From contig JAUYKV010000013.1 in assembly GCA_030699825.1 (NCBI GenBank), positions 62,001-126,000 of the forward strand: a stretch of 64,000 bases of DNA. The letters run 5' to 3'. Every line of letters starts with the position of its first letter. The stretch's first letter is position 1. This document shows positions 8,206 to 15,401 of this stretch, in pieces. The notes under the pieces are model-generated. The model ran no database searches. It worked only from the letters and a program-made list of their open reading frames with translations, and was not told the origin of the DNA. This stretch comes from Pseudomonas sp. GTDB taxonomy: Bacteria; Pseudomonadota; Gammaproteobacteria; Pseudomonadales; Pseudomonadaceae. The position numbers and the translations under genes were made by a program.

Positions 8206-10158
8206 ATGGCGGCCATGCGGCTCTTCCTCTGTGAAAAACCTTCCCAGGCCAAGGACATCGCCAAGGTGCTCGGGGCTACCCGGCGCGGCGACGGCTGCTG
8301 GCTGGGCAGCAACCTGACGGTGACCTGGTGCATCGGCCACCTGCTGGAAACCGCCCCGCCGGACGCCTACGACGCCCGCTACAAGCGCTGGGTGCTGACC
8401 GACCTGCCGATCATCCCCGAGCGCTGGAAGATGCTGGTAAAGCCCAAGACCGCCGGCCAGTTCAAGGCGGTCAAGCGCCTGCTCGGCGAGGCCGACGAAC
8501 TGGTCATCGCCACCGACGCCGACCGCGAGGGCGAGATGATCGCCCGCGAGTTGGTCGAGCATTGCCGCTACCGCGGGCCGATCCAGCGTCTGTGGCTGTC
8601 GGCCCTGGACGATGCCTCGATCCGCAAGGCCCTGGCCGCGCTCAAGCCCGGCAGCGACACCTTCAGCCTCTATCATTCGGCACTGGGCCGCTCGCGCGCC
8701 GACTGGCTGATCGGCATGAACATGAGCCGGCTGTTCACCCTGCTCGGTCAGCAGTCCGGTTATCAGGGCGTGCTGCCGGTGGGCCGGGTACAGACCCCGA
8801 CCCTGCGCCTGGTGGTCGACCGCGACCGCAGCATCGCCGCCTTCGTGCCGCTGCCGTACTGGGCCATCGAGGTGCCGCTGCTGGCCGCCGGCACCGCGTT
8901 CAGCGCCCAGTGGCGCGCCGCGGCGGAGGTCTGCGACGAGCAGGGCCGTTGCCTCGATCAGGCCCTGGCGCAAGCGGCGGCAACGGCCATGGGCAAGGCC
9001 GTCAGCGCGCGGGTCATCAAGCTGCGCACCGAACGTATGCGCGAGCTGCCACCCCTGCCGTTCGACCTCGGCACCCTGCAGGAAGTCTGCTCGAAGAAGC
9101 TCGGCCTCGGCGCCCAGGAAACCCTGGATATCGCCCAGGCGCTCTACGAAACCCACAAGCTGATCACCTACCCGCGCAGCGATTGCGGCTACCTGCCGCT
9201 CAGCCAGCACGGCGAGGCGCCTGCCATCCTCGCCGCCCTGGGGCTTGCCGATCCCGCTCTGGCCGGCCTGCGCGAACACCTGCAGCCGCAACGCCGTTCG
9301 CGGGCCTGGAACGACGCCAAGGTCAGCGCCCACCACGGCATCATCCCGACCGCCGCCGCGCAGAACCTCGAACGCCTGGTCGGCAAGCCGCGGGCCGTCT
9401 ACAGCCTGATCCGCGCGCGCTACCTGGCGCAGTTCCTGGCCAACCACGAATACGACCGCACCCAGGCCGACTTCGACTGCGCCGGCCAGGCCCTGCGCGC
9501 GGTGGGCAAGGTGATAGTCGAACCCGGCTGGCGGCGTGCCCTGCCCGAAGCCCTGGCGCCCGCCAAAGGCCGCGAAGCGCCCCCCGCGCAAGCCCTGCCG
9601 GCCCTGCGCGAAGGGCAGGACTGCAGAGTGACCGGCGTGACCCTCAAGGACCTCTGGACCCAGCCGCCGAAACCCTTCACCGAGGGCGACCTGATCAAGG
9701 CGATGAAGAACGTCGCCAAGCTGGTCGACGATCCGCGCCTCAAGCAGAAACTCAAGGACACCACCGGCATCGGCACCGAAGCGACCCGCGCCGGCATCAT
9801 CCAGGGCCTGCTCGACCGTGGCTACCTGCTCAAACAGGGCAAGGCCCTGGCCGCCACCCCGGCCGCCTGCAGCCTGATAGACGCCGTCCCCCGCGCCATC
9901 GCCGACCCCGGCACCACGGCGATCTGGGAACAGGCGCTGGACATGGTGCAGAGCGGCGAGATGAGCCTGGACGAGTTCGTCGCCAAACAATCAGCCTGGA
10001 TGAGCAAACAGGTGCAACGCTGCGCCGGCCTGCGCCTGACCATCAGCGGTCCCGCCAGCCCGGCCGCCGCCGCGCCCTGGAAGGGCAAACGCAAGCCTGG
10101 CAAGCGCAAGGCGCTAGCGGGGAGCAAGCGGGTGGGCAAACCGGCTGAGCGGGGGTGA
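8206..10158 (+). CDS. topB: DNA topoisomerase III
   Basis: I use the second of two adjacent ATGs (8206), seven bases after AAGGA; this gives 650 residues. The protein is a type IA topoisomerase. The Toprim motif ATDADREGE lies at about 102-110. The catalytic Tyr is about residue 322 in LITYPRSDCGYLP. The core continues to the C-terminus, which is a Lys/Arg-rich tail without zinc fingers. It decatenates DNA and works with RecQ-type helicases; a RecQ-family gene lies at the far end of this window. It stands alone, with no close partner on either side. Confidence 0.95.
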   Translation: MAAMRLFLCEKPSQAKDIAKVLGATRRGDGCWLGSNLTVTWCIGHLLETAPPDAYDARYKRWVLTDLPIIPERWKMLVKPKTAGQFKAVKRLLGEADELVIATDADREGEMIARELVEHCRYRGPIQRLWLSALDDASIRKALAALKPGSDTFSLYHSALGRSRADWLIGMNMSRLFTLLGQQSGYQGVLPVGRVQTPTLRLVVDRDRSIAAFVPLPYWAIEVPLLAAGTAFSAQWRAAAEVCDEQGRCLDQALAQAAATAMGKAVSARVIKLRTERMRELPPLPFDLGTLQEVCSKKLGLGAQETLDIAQALYETHKLITYPRSDCGYLPLSQHGEAPAILAALGLADPALAGLREHLQPQRRSRAWNDAKVSAHHGIIPTAAAQNLERLVGKPRAVYSLIRARYLAQFLANHEYDRTQADFDCAGQALRAVGKVIVEPGWRRALPEALAPAKGREAPPAQALPALREGQDCRVTGVTLKDLWTQPPKPFTEGDLIKAMKNVAKLVDDPRLKQKLKDTTGIGTEATRAGIIQGLLDRGYLLKQGKALAATPAACSLIDAVPRAIADPGTTAIWEQALDMVQSGEMSLDEFVAKQSAWMSKQVQRCAGLRLTISGPASPAAAAPWKGKRKPGKRKALAGSKRVGKPAERG

Positions 10159-10194
10159 GCACTACATGGTGTGCGGATTGCCGCAGTCAAAGGC

Positions 10195-10310
10195 GGTGTT
10201 CCGTTCGACTGGGAGGGCGGCCCGGGCCGCGTTCCGTTTGGAGCGTAGCGATACCCTACGGATCGCGGATTGCTCGAGGTAATGGGTGCTCAATGGGTCG
10301 TAGACATTGG
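10195..10310. repeat. Mosaic intergenic repeat, partial copy
   Basis: This stretch shares the modules 'ggagcgtagcga' and 'ctacggatcgcggattgctc' with the copies near 23.9 and 63.0 kb, where the second module reads 'ctacggaccgcggattgttc'. It lies between topB and the accessory patch. No gene is seen from 10159 to 10423. Confidence 0.6.
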
Positions 10311-10423
10311 TGGACAGCCAAGCGTTATTCACCCTTGGTCATCCGGGCTACCTCGCTGTCAGTGTCGAGTGCACCGGCAGGGCAGTCGCCAGCGGCGGAA
10401 AAGGTGGGCTCTGGCTCCGTGCT

Positions 10424-10738
10424 TCAGTCGGTTTGAGCACCTGGTTGGGTGCCGGCCTTCCGTTCACGCTTCTCCGCTCTGCGCTTTTCATCTGCTTTTA
10501 TGACATCTTCCAGTGTGCGTACATTTTCAGGCTGTGCGCGTTTGAATCGTCTCTCGTAGCTGTTCTCGATGAACTCCGGAAGCGGCGCTTTCCACTGCTC
10601 TTGCCGATGATTTGCGAGTGAGCTGAACGTGCGAGGATTCATGCCGAGTTCCCTCGCCATTTGGATATGGGCATGGCTCAGCTTGAATTTTGTTCTCGCC
10701 GTAAACCAAGGCTGCAGCTTGCTTTTCAACTGACTCAC
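10424..10738 (-). CDS. Conserved small protein of unknown function
   Basis: The 104-residue protein starts at a GTG. Its sequence has a plausible protein composition: a central KLSHAHIQMARELGMNPRTF segment, then PLPEFIENSYERRFKR, and a charged tail (VIKADEKRRAEKRERKAG). The phrase AHIQMARELGMNPRTFSSLA could be a helix-turn-helix, but I cannot place it in a named family with certainty. It is the first gene of an accessory patch and has no partner. No signal peptide or membrane helix is present. Confidence 0.7.
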   Translation of the reverse strand: MSQLKSKLQPWFTARTKFKLSHAHIQMARELGMNPRTFSSLANHRQEQWKAPLPEFIENSYERRFKRAQPENVRTLEDVIKADEKRRAEKRERKAGTQPGAQTD

Positions 10739-10969
10739 GTCTTACCGCTCTCAGAATACGATGGCTCCATTTTTACATATCGATACACCATTGTGGGGGG
10801 GGCGTGGAGTCAGGTCTTGCCTTTTGTCTTGTGTGGGACGTGGTGTCAGCGGTGATCTCCGCGTCGCTCGTTGGCGAACCCGACCCACCCGCAGTGGTCT
10901 AAACAACGATGGGATCGCGACCGATCAAAGCTTCTCGCCCAGGTTTGACGTTCGAACCCGGAGGAGCCA

Positions 10970-11149
10970 ATGGCCGTTGAGGCTAAAACAGCGGGTACGA
11001 CTAGGGAAACGGCATATCCGACCTTTGCAGTGGATCATGCGATTTACCCTGGGCGTCTTCATCCGCTCGCTGATGGTGCGAATCCAGACAAGGGTAAGGT
11101 CACCCAGGTTTTTGCATGTGCGCAAGACGCTCGCATGACCTCCAGTTGA
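10970..11149 (+). CDS. Putative small protein, 59 residues, unknown function
   Basis: An ATG preceded by a good ribosome site (GGAGG at 10960-10964, five bases ahead) opens a 59-codon frame beginning MAVEAKTAGTTRETAYPTFA and ending DARMTSS. There is no signal peptide or membrane helix, and composition is balanced. The strong ribosome site and the neighbouring small gene at 11259 support it being real. I do not recognise a family. The 231 bases upstream (10739-10969) show nothing else. Confidence 0.45.
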   Translation: MAVEAKTAGTTRETAYPTFAVDHAIYPGRLHPLADGANPDKGKVTQVFACAQDARMTSS

Positions 11150-11258
11150 AGCTCCGCGATGGAGCCTATCTCGCCGGTCGCCTGTATTCGTCTGCCGCAA
11201 TGTGTGATTTCGCGTGATGCTTGCCCTGCACAGTACTCACTGCCAAGGAACTTCACTT

Positions 11259-11543
11259 ATGGTTACTCACTACAAGGTTGCCGGGCATCTCGCCTGTGGC
11301 AGCCATGGCGACAATCTCCCCGCCACCACCGACCTTGTGCGGGTTAAATGCCGCAACTGCCGCGGCACCGATGCGTTCAAGGAGGCCCGCAGAGAGGCGC
11401 GCAACGCGGCGCGCCGAGCAGCGCGCAAAGCCAAGGTCGCTCACGCCGCGAATGACTGGCGCGCAGCCTGGCTGGAGAAACTCACCAACCTGCCTGGGCT
11501 GCAGCGACTGCCGAGGGGGTTCAGCGGCCAGCCCTACGTCTAG
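11259..11543 (+). CDS. Small Cys- and Arg-rich protein, zinc-finger-like
   Basis: I choose the ATG at 11259, nine bases after AAGGA; this gives 94 residues. Cys13 (HLACGSHG) and the pair Cys31/Cys34 (VKCRNC) resemble a small metal-binding knuckle. Then comes a very basic Ala/Arg/Lys helix (KEARREARNAARRAARKAKV), a tryptophan segment and a short tail. Proteins of this look occur in pseudomonad accessory DNA and phages. Nucleic-acid binding is plausible but not shown. It lies on the same strand as the 59-residue gene, about 110 bases downstream. Confidence 0.6.
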   Translation: MVTHYKVAGHLACGSHGDNLPATTDLVRVKCRNCRGTDAFKEARREARNAARRAARKAKVAHAANDWRAAWLEKLTNLPGLQRLPRGFSGQPYV

Positions 11544-11689
11544 CCATGCGCAAGAGTATTGATCCGACTCTCGGGCTGCCGCGTGCAGCGTGAGTTGCCC
11601 GCGGATCGTTGGATAATTTTTGACGTGCGCTTCGAACCGACCTCTGCCAATCATGACCGGCAGAGGCTGACTCAGGCCAGCGGGTTGCC

Positions 11690-11962
11690 TCAGAGCGATG
11701 CGCTGCACCGAATGTAGCCCAGCTTCTCTTCCGTCAGGCCCGCCAGTTGCGCCTCCTGGACGCGTCCTTCACGAATCAGCTGACCGAACACGAAGAGCAG
11801 CTGCGAGTAGCGATAGTCGTATTTGCGCTCGATCTCGCGTTGCTTGCGCGCCAGGTACTCTTGGAGCGGCCACATTTCGTGCGGCTCCGCTACGGCGGCG
11901 GCTCGTGCTTTGAAGTCGGCCATGATCTCGGCCAACTCGGCGGTGGAGCACTTGAGGTTGTG
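11690..11962 (-). pseudogene. Broken second copy of the fluorescence-recovery-protein-like gene
   Basis: This is nearly identical to the C-terminal three quarters of the intact gene at 13062-13382, including the region around the stop codon. It has an internal in-frame loss of about 16 codons (SAAEKKLAHRVFEAAL is missing, leaving HNLKCSTAELAEIM). The start codon has also gone: the intact GTTGTGCATGG is GTTGTGTGAACC here. The frame stays open upstream into unrelated sequence, so a chimaeric protein could in principle be made. No ribosome site supports that. The antitoxin gene on the other strand begins shortly beyond. Confidence 0.75.
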
Positions 11963-12028
11963 TGAACCATGGCACCCGTTAGCCATCCGTGCCAGAATTT
12001 GAGAGTGCGCAAGCGAGAGGTTTTTCCC

Positions 12029-12253
12029 ATGGATCTGCAGAAAATTGAGGATGAAGCCCTCCACCTTCCAAAAGAAGAGCGGGCACAGCTGATCCAGCGG
12101 TTGGTGTTGAGTCTGGACGCCCCGTCAGAAGAAGAGCTTAGATCCGACTGGTTAATTGAGGCTCGGCGGAGAGCCGAAGAGCTTGATAGTGGCTCGGTCC
12201 AGGCCGTGCCCAGTGAAGAGGTTATGCGGAAGGCTCGAGCACTGATCAGATGA
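12029..12253 (+). CDS. Antitoxin, putative addiction module component family
   Basis: The ATG at 12029 has GAGAGG eight bases upstream and gives 74 residues. The sequence (EDEALHLPKEERAQLIQRLV, then SLDAPSEEELRSDWLIEARR and EEVMRKARAL) is typical of the small antitoxins of the TIGR02574 type. These are paired with ParE/RelE toxins. The stop overlaps the start of a ParE-like toxin gene in the normal ATGA fashion. That toxin is cut short, so this antitoxin is now an orphan. It could still protect against a related toxin elsewhere. Confidence 0.8.
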   Translation: MDLQKIEDEALHLPKEERAQLIQRLVLSLDAPSEEELRSDWLIEARRRAEELDSGSVQAVPSEEVMRKARALIR

Positions 12254-12354
12254 GTTATTTTTTTCACCCGGCAGCGGAAGCCGAGTTTCTGGAATCAGTC
12301 GGTTATTACGAATCGATGGTTCCGGGATTGGGTGGTGCCTTCATAGAGGGTTAG
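12250..12354 (+). pseudogene. Truncated ParE/RelE-family toxin
   Basis: The frame starts at the ATG that overlaps the antitoxin stop. It reads the classic ParE-family N-terminus (SYFFHPAAEAEFLESVGYYE then GLGGAFIEG) for 34 codons, then ends at TAG. Full-length toxins have about 95-100 residues with the active part near the C-terminus, so this is inactive. At the break the DNA changes to 13-bp direct repeats (AGAGGGTAGGGTC at 12353 and 12369) and a GGGTC-G-GACCC palindrome. This suggests an insertion or deletion cut the gene. Confidence 0.8.
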
Positions 12355-12387
12355 AGGGTAGGGTCAGGAGAGGGTAGGGTCGGACCC
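12353..12387. repeat. Direct repeats and small palindrome at the toxin breakpoint
   Basis: Two 13-bp copies of AGAGGGTAGGGTC lie three bases apart (12353-12365 and 12369-12381). They are followed by the palindrome GGGTC-G-GACCC (12377-12387). They sit exactly where the ParE-like frame is lost and where an AT-richer segment begins. They may be the scar or end of a mobile element. No transposase is present nearby. Confidence 0.55.
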
Positions 12388-12494
12388 ACGTAAAAACTTG
12401 ATTTCAAAGAAAAATATCACCGGATAAGGACAAAAATATCGCTTATACGGCCTATTTCGGTATCAAAATTCGTGCTTTAAGAGGGCGTCCGCGG

Positions 12495-12821
12495 ATGAAG
12501 TCAATGGACAGCTTGGATAGCGTTACACATGATTGCGTTGGTATGCCGGCGAAGGGTGTATCAATCCGGCGGGATGATTACATGGGTCGTGAAAGTCCGT
12601 TATGGTGCCTATTTATTGAAAGGCAGGCAACGGAAGAGGACTTGGAAAACAATCAGCATCTGGAGGATGTTGGGCAGGCAATTTGGATGACGGCGGTTGA
12701 AATTAAGTTCTGCCCCTACTGCGGCAAAGAACTCACTGTTGCCAAGTTTCTTAATTCACCAAGTGACTTTGGACGTTTCGTTCACATTGACTCTTCAGGC
12801 TGGACTGACCAACGTCAGTAA
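12495..12821 (+). CDS. Hypothetical protein with CPYC motif
   Basis: The 108-residue protein is preceded by AGAGGG nine bases ahead of the ATG. It has one clear metal-knuckle-like segment, FCPYCGKEL at 72-80. Before it are an acidic stretch (ATEEDLENNQHLEDVGQAIW) and a Trp-Cys pair at residues 37-38. No signal peptide is present. Base composition is noticeably poorer in GC than the flanking core genes, which suggests recent acquisition. The family is not recognised. The 240 bases after it hold no gene. Confidence 0.6.
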   Translation: MKSMDSLDSVTHDCVGMPAKGVSIRRDDYMGRESPLWCLFIERQATEEDLENNQHLEDVGQAIWMTAVEIKFCPYCGKELTVAKFLNSPSDFGRFVHIDSSGWTDQRQ

Positions 12822-13061
12822 TACGAACAATGCATAACCCGTGCGGCCAAGAGAACAATCAGGGACAGATCGCGATTAACTCTTGAGCTTGCATAGTCGA
12901 GAGTGGCCGGGCCTATTGCCCGGCGTGGGCGCTATCTGCAATCAGTCGAACCTTCATGGATAGTGTCCCGGAGTTTGTGACCCCTCGTGGTCCCGTGCGG
13001 CTTGACGCAAAAGCCGTGGTCCGCCCACATTGTCCGTGAAGGCGCTTGGATCGCCTTGGCC

Positions 13062-13382
13062 TCAGAGTGATACGAGGCACCGAATGTAGCCCAGCTTCTC
13101 TTCCGCCAGGCCCGCCAGTTGCGCCTCCTGGACGCGGCCTTCACGAATCAGCTGACCGAACACGAAGAGCAGCTGCGAGTAGCGATAGTCGTATTTGCGG
13201 TCAATTTCGCACTGCTTGCGTTCCAGGTACCCCTGGAGTGGCCACATTTCGTGCGGCTCCGCTACGGCGGCGGCTCTTGCTTTGAAGTCGGCCATGATCT
13301 CGGCCAGCTCGGCGGTGAGCGCCGCCTCGAATACGCGGTGTGCGAGCTTTTTTTCGGCGGCGGACCACTTGAGGTTGTGCAT
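13062..13382 (-). CDS. Fluorescence recovery protein (FRP)-like protein
   Basis: The 106-residue protein starts at an ATG six bases after AGGAG (minus strand). The sequence from about residue 45 (EMWPLQGYLERKQCEIDRKY then SQLLFVFGQLIREGRVQEAQ) closely follows, as I recall it, cyanobacterial FRP (LWKLHDFL...RHEIDGKYDDRQS...FVFAQLLQEGLVQ). Conserved Trp47 and the EIDRKYD block at 59-65 are kept. In cyanobacteria, FRP binds the orange carotenoid protein and speeds its return to the inactive form. No such partner is in this window, so the role here is unknown. A broken copy lies 1.1 kb to the left. Predicted cytosolic and fully helical. Confidence 0.75.
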   Translation of the reverse strand: MHNLKWSAAEKKLAHRVFEAALTAELAEIMADFKARAAAVAEPHEMWPLQGYLERKQCEIDRKYDYRYSQLLFVFGQLIREGRVQEAQLAGLAEEKLGYIRCLVSL

Positions 13383-13916
13383 GGATGCTCCTGACAGGCG
13401 CGGCGGGCCTGTTTGGGATATGGGATAGTCGGGACTCTGGCAGGAGCCATAGCGCTCCCTGGCCCCGGCTGCGGTTCTATTAAAACCCTTCTCTGGGGCA
13501 CTCCGCGACCCTTAGTCTGTACTCGCAGCAGGCAGTGCAGCATGGATTATTGGTGCGGCGCACAGCTGGCGGGTTGTCGCTGCGCTCCGAAGCCACCCTA
13601 CCTCCGAGCGACTCGCCGCTCGGTGTGTCTTGCCGCCACATGAAGGCGGCCTTGCGCTGGTGCTCGATAATTCCACAACCTCTGCGTCGCGAGTGAACCC
13701 ACGGCGACTCGAAGTGTCTGTCAGCTGGAGGGCTGCAGGGATGGCATAGCGGATTATGCGTCCCGCCCCGGTTTTCTCTGCGCGCACGCTCGGTCGTGCC
13801 GTGGCAATCCCATGCTCGCTATCAGGCTGCGCAGGCGCCCCGTGTTGGCTGTTACGCCCTGGTTCATCGGTTCGGCCATCGGGCTTTTATTCTTTCCTTT
13901 TCATGTGAAGATCACC
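13383..13916. other. Gene-free stretch with a mosaic repeat copy
   Basis: No convincing gene is seen between the FRP-like gene and the SH3 protein. The middle (about 13500-13605) is a copy of the dispersed repeat, with core 'cagctggcgggttgtcgctg' at 13563-13582. Frames open through this repeat have no ribosome sites and were not called. Confidence 0.6.
13515..13603 (+). repeat. Mosaic intergenic repeat, copy at 13.5 kb
   Basis: This stretch contains 'gcaggcagtgcagcatgg', the core 'cagctggcgggttgtcgctg', and 'cgctccgaagccaccctacc'. The same order of modules is found near 23.9 kb (plus) and 62.8-63.0 kb (minus, tandem). Confidence 0.75.
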
Positions 13917-14576
13917 ATGTCCCTATCTCGTTATCTGTCTGCACTTCTTCCCCACTTTTCCTGGCTCCAGCGCCGCGCCCTTGGCGCCAGCCTGCTCGCT
14001 GTTTTCGCGATCGTCGACGTGCAGGCCGCCGAGAATGAGCGCTGGGTCAGCGACAGCCTGAACACCTATGTGCGCAGCGGTCCGACTGACGGCTATCGCA
14101 TCGTCGGCACCCTCAAGTCCGGGCAGAAGGTCGAACTGCTCGGCGTTAAGGGCGAGTACAGCCAGATCCGCGGCGAATCCGCTGACGCCGTCTGGATTCC
14201 CAGTCGCGATCTGCAGGAGGTTCCCGGCCAGGCCGAGCGACTGCCGCAACTGGAACAGCAGGTGGCCGAGCTCAGCGCCCAGCTCAAGGTCATCGATGAC
14301 AACTGGAAGACCCGGGTGCAGGGCATGCAGGAGACACTGGATTCGCGCAAGGCGTTGATCGAAGAGCTGGAGGCCAGCCGCAAGGCCCTCGACGCCGAAT
14401 TGAGCAACAGCCAGTCCGAACTGCGCACCGCCCAGGCGCGCCTGGGCGATGAGAACAATCAGCTGCTGATGCGCTACCTGGTCTACGGTGGCGGTATCGC
14501 CGGCATCGGCCTGCTGCTCGGGCTGATCCTGCCGGCGCTGACCCGGGGGCGCAAACGCAACGACCGCTGGTTCTGA
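13917..14576 (+). CDS. SH3-domain membrane protein of the TIGR04211/YgiM family
   Basis: I start at the ATG at 13917 (MSLSRYLSALL), giving 219 residues. Upstream in-frame ATGs would add unrelated residues from the repeat region. The order is: a signal peptide (LGASLLAVFAIVDVQAA), a bacterial SH3 domain (DSLNTYVRSGPTDGYRIVGT to AVWIPSRDLQ), a long coiled coil (LPQLEQQVAELSAQLKVIDD onward), and a C-terminal membrane helix (YGGGIAGIGLLLGLILPAL). A basic end follows. The protein should sit in the inner membrane with the SH3 and coiled coil in the periplasm. Its cellular role is poorly defined. Confidence 0.85.
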   Translation: MSLSRYLSALLPHFSWLQRRALGASLLAVFAIVDVQAAENERWVSDSLNTYVRSGPTDGYRIVGTLKSGQKVELLGVKGEYSQIRGESADAVWIPSRDLQEVPGQAERLPQLEQQVAELSAQLKVIDDNWKTRVQGMQETLDSRKALIEELEASRKALDAELSNSQSELRTAQARLGDENNQLLMRYLVYGGGIAGIGLLLGLILPALTRGRKRNDRWF

Positions 14577-14695
14577 ACCTGTTGCCGATGGCCGTGCGTC
14601 CGGCCTGGCCCTGCTCCTCCCACAAGTCGCTGTCAGGCTCATCGGTTAATGGGCGCATAGCTTTTCCCTTGGCAGGGCAGCCGCGCCGTTTTGGA

Positions 14696-15277
14696 TCAGT
14701 CGCCAGGCTCCGTTGGCCACTGGCAGAAGCAGCCCACCGCCATGGTGTTGCTGGCGTTGACCGGGCGCCCGGCGCTCAGGGCCTCGAGGATCGGCTCGAT
14801 AAAACTGTTGCTCGAGTTGCAGGTGAGGCCTTCGCTGTAGGGACCGAGATAGGCCAGTTGGCCCTGCCGGTCCCAGATCGCCACTGCCGGGCTGGCCGGT
14901 ATGCCGGCGCTGCCGGGGAGCGGGGCGAGGGCCTGCATGGCGCTGAGGGTGGCCGGTAGCTGGCCCTTGCTGCCAGGCTTCTGCACGGCATGGAAGCTCA
15001 CGCCCAGAGGGCCGAAGTGTTCGATCAGTTCGGCCAGGTGTTGCTGATTGCCGATGTTGCACGGGCAGGCCGGGTCCCAGAAATGCACCAGGCGGATCGG
15101 CCCGGGGCCGGCCAGTTCGGCGGGCAGGCGCAGTTCGGCGCCGGCGAACAGCGCGGTCTGCTGGTCGAAGCTGCGCACATAGCGCGCCTCGAACCACTGG
15201 AAGGCGGCGAGCAGGACGGCTATCCAGAGCAATACGATGAGGCTGGCGAACAGGGTCTTGCGGCTGGGGCGGGCCAT
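14696..15277 (-). CDS. Membrane-anchored thioredoxin-like protein (DUF6436 type)
   Basis: The 193-residue protein has an N-terminal membrane helix (LFASLIVLLWIAVLLAAFQW). A periplasmic thioredoxin-like domain follows, with the motif FWDPACPCNIGNQQHLAELI in place of the usual CxxC (here CPC). Further on come SPAVAIWDRQGQLAYLGPYS and a C-terminal segment with extra Cys (GCFCQW). A redox role in the periplasm is plausible, but the CPC motif differs from classic disulfide oxidoreductases. It is a single gene convergent with the SH3 protein. Confidence 0.75.
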   Translation of the reverse strand: MARPSRKTLFASLIVLLWIAVLLAAFQWFEARYVRSFDQQTALFAGAELRLPAELAGPGPIRLVHFWDPACPCNIGNQQHLAELIEHFGPLGVSFHAVQKPGSKGQLPATLSAMQALAPLPGSAGIPASPAVAIWDRQGQLAYLGPYSEGLTCNSSNSFIEPILEALSAGRPVNASNTMAVGCFCQWPTEPGD

Positions 15278-15401
15278 GGCACTATCGGTCGATGAAAGGA
15301 CGCATAGCTTGCCATGACCTGCCGGGCAGCAGAATATCTTTAGCCGGCCGTGTGGTTGCCTATGCCTCGCGGGAAGTCCGCCTGTTTTGATGGAAAGCTT
15401 T

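Noticed and set aside
8113-9990. Long minus-strand open frame over topB
   Set aside because: It lies opposite the well-defined topB gene, lacks a ribosome site, and its residues follow the GC-rich third-position pattern of a shadow frame.
10945-10975. A tRNA-like 3' end (gttcgaacc then ggaggagcca)
   Set aside because: The bases flanking TTCGAAC do not pair as a T stem, and no acceptor partner or anticodon arm lies upstream. The GGAGG is better read as a ribosome site for the 59-residue frame.
11963-12064. Extension of the broken FRP-like frame to an upstream ATG at 12064
   Set aside because: The added residues come from DNA shared with the antitoxin gene start, and no ribosome site is present. 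It is a by-product of the lost start codon.
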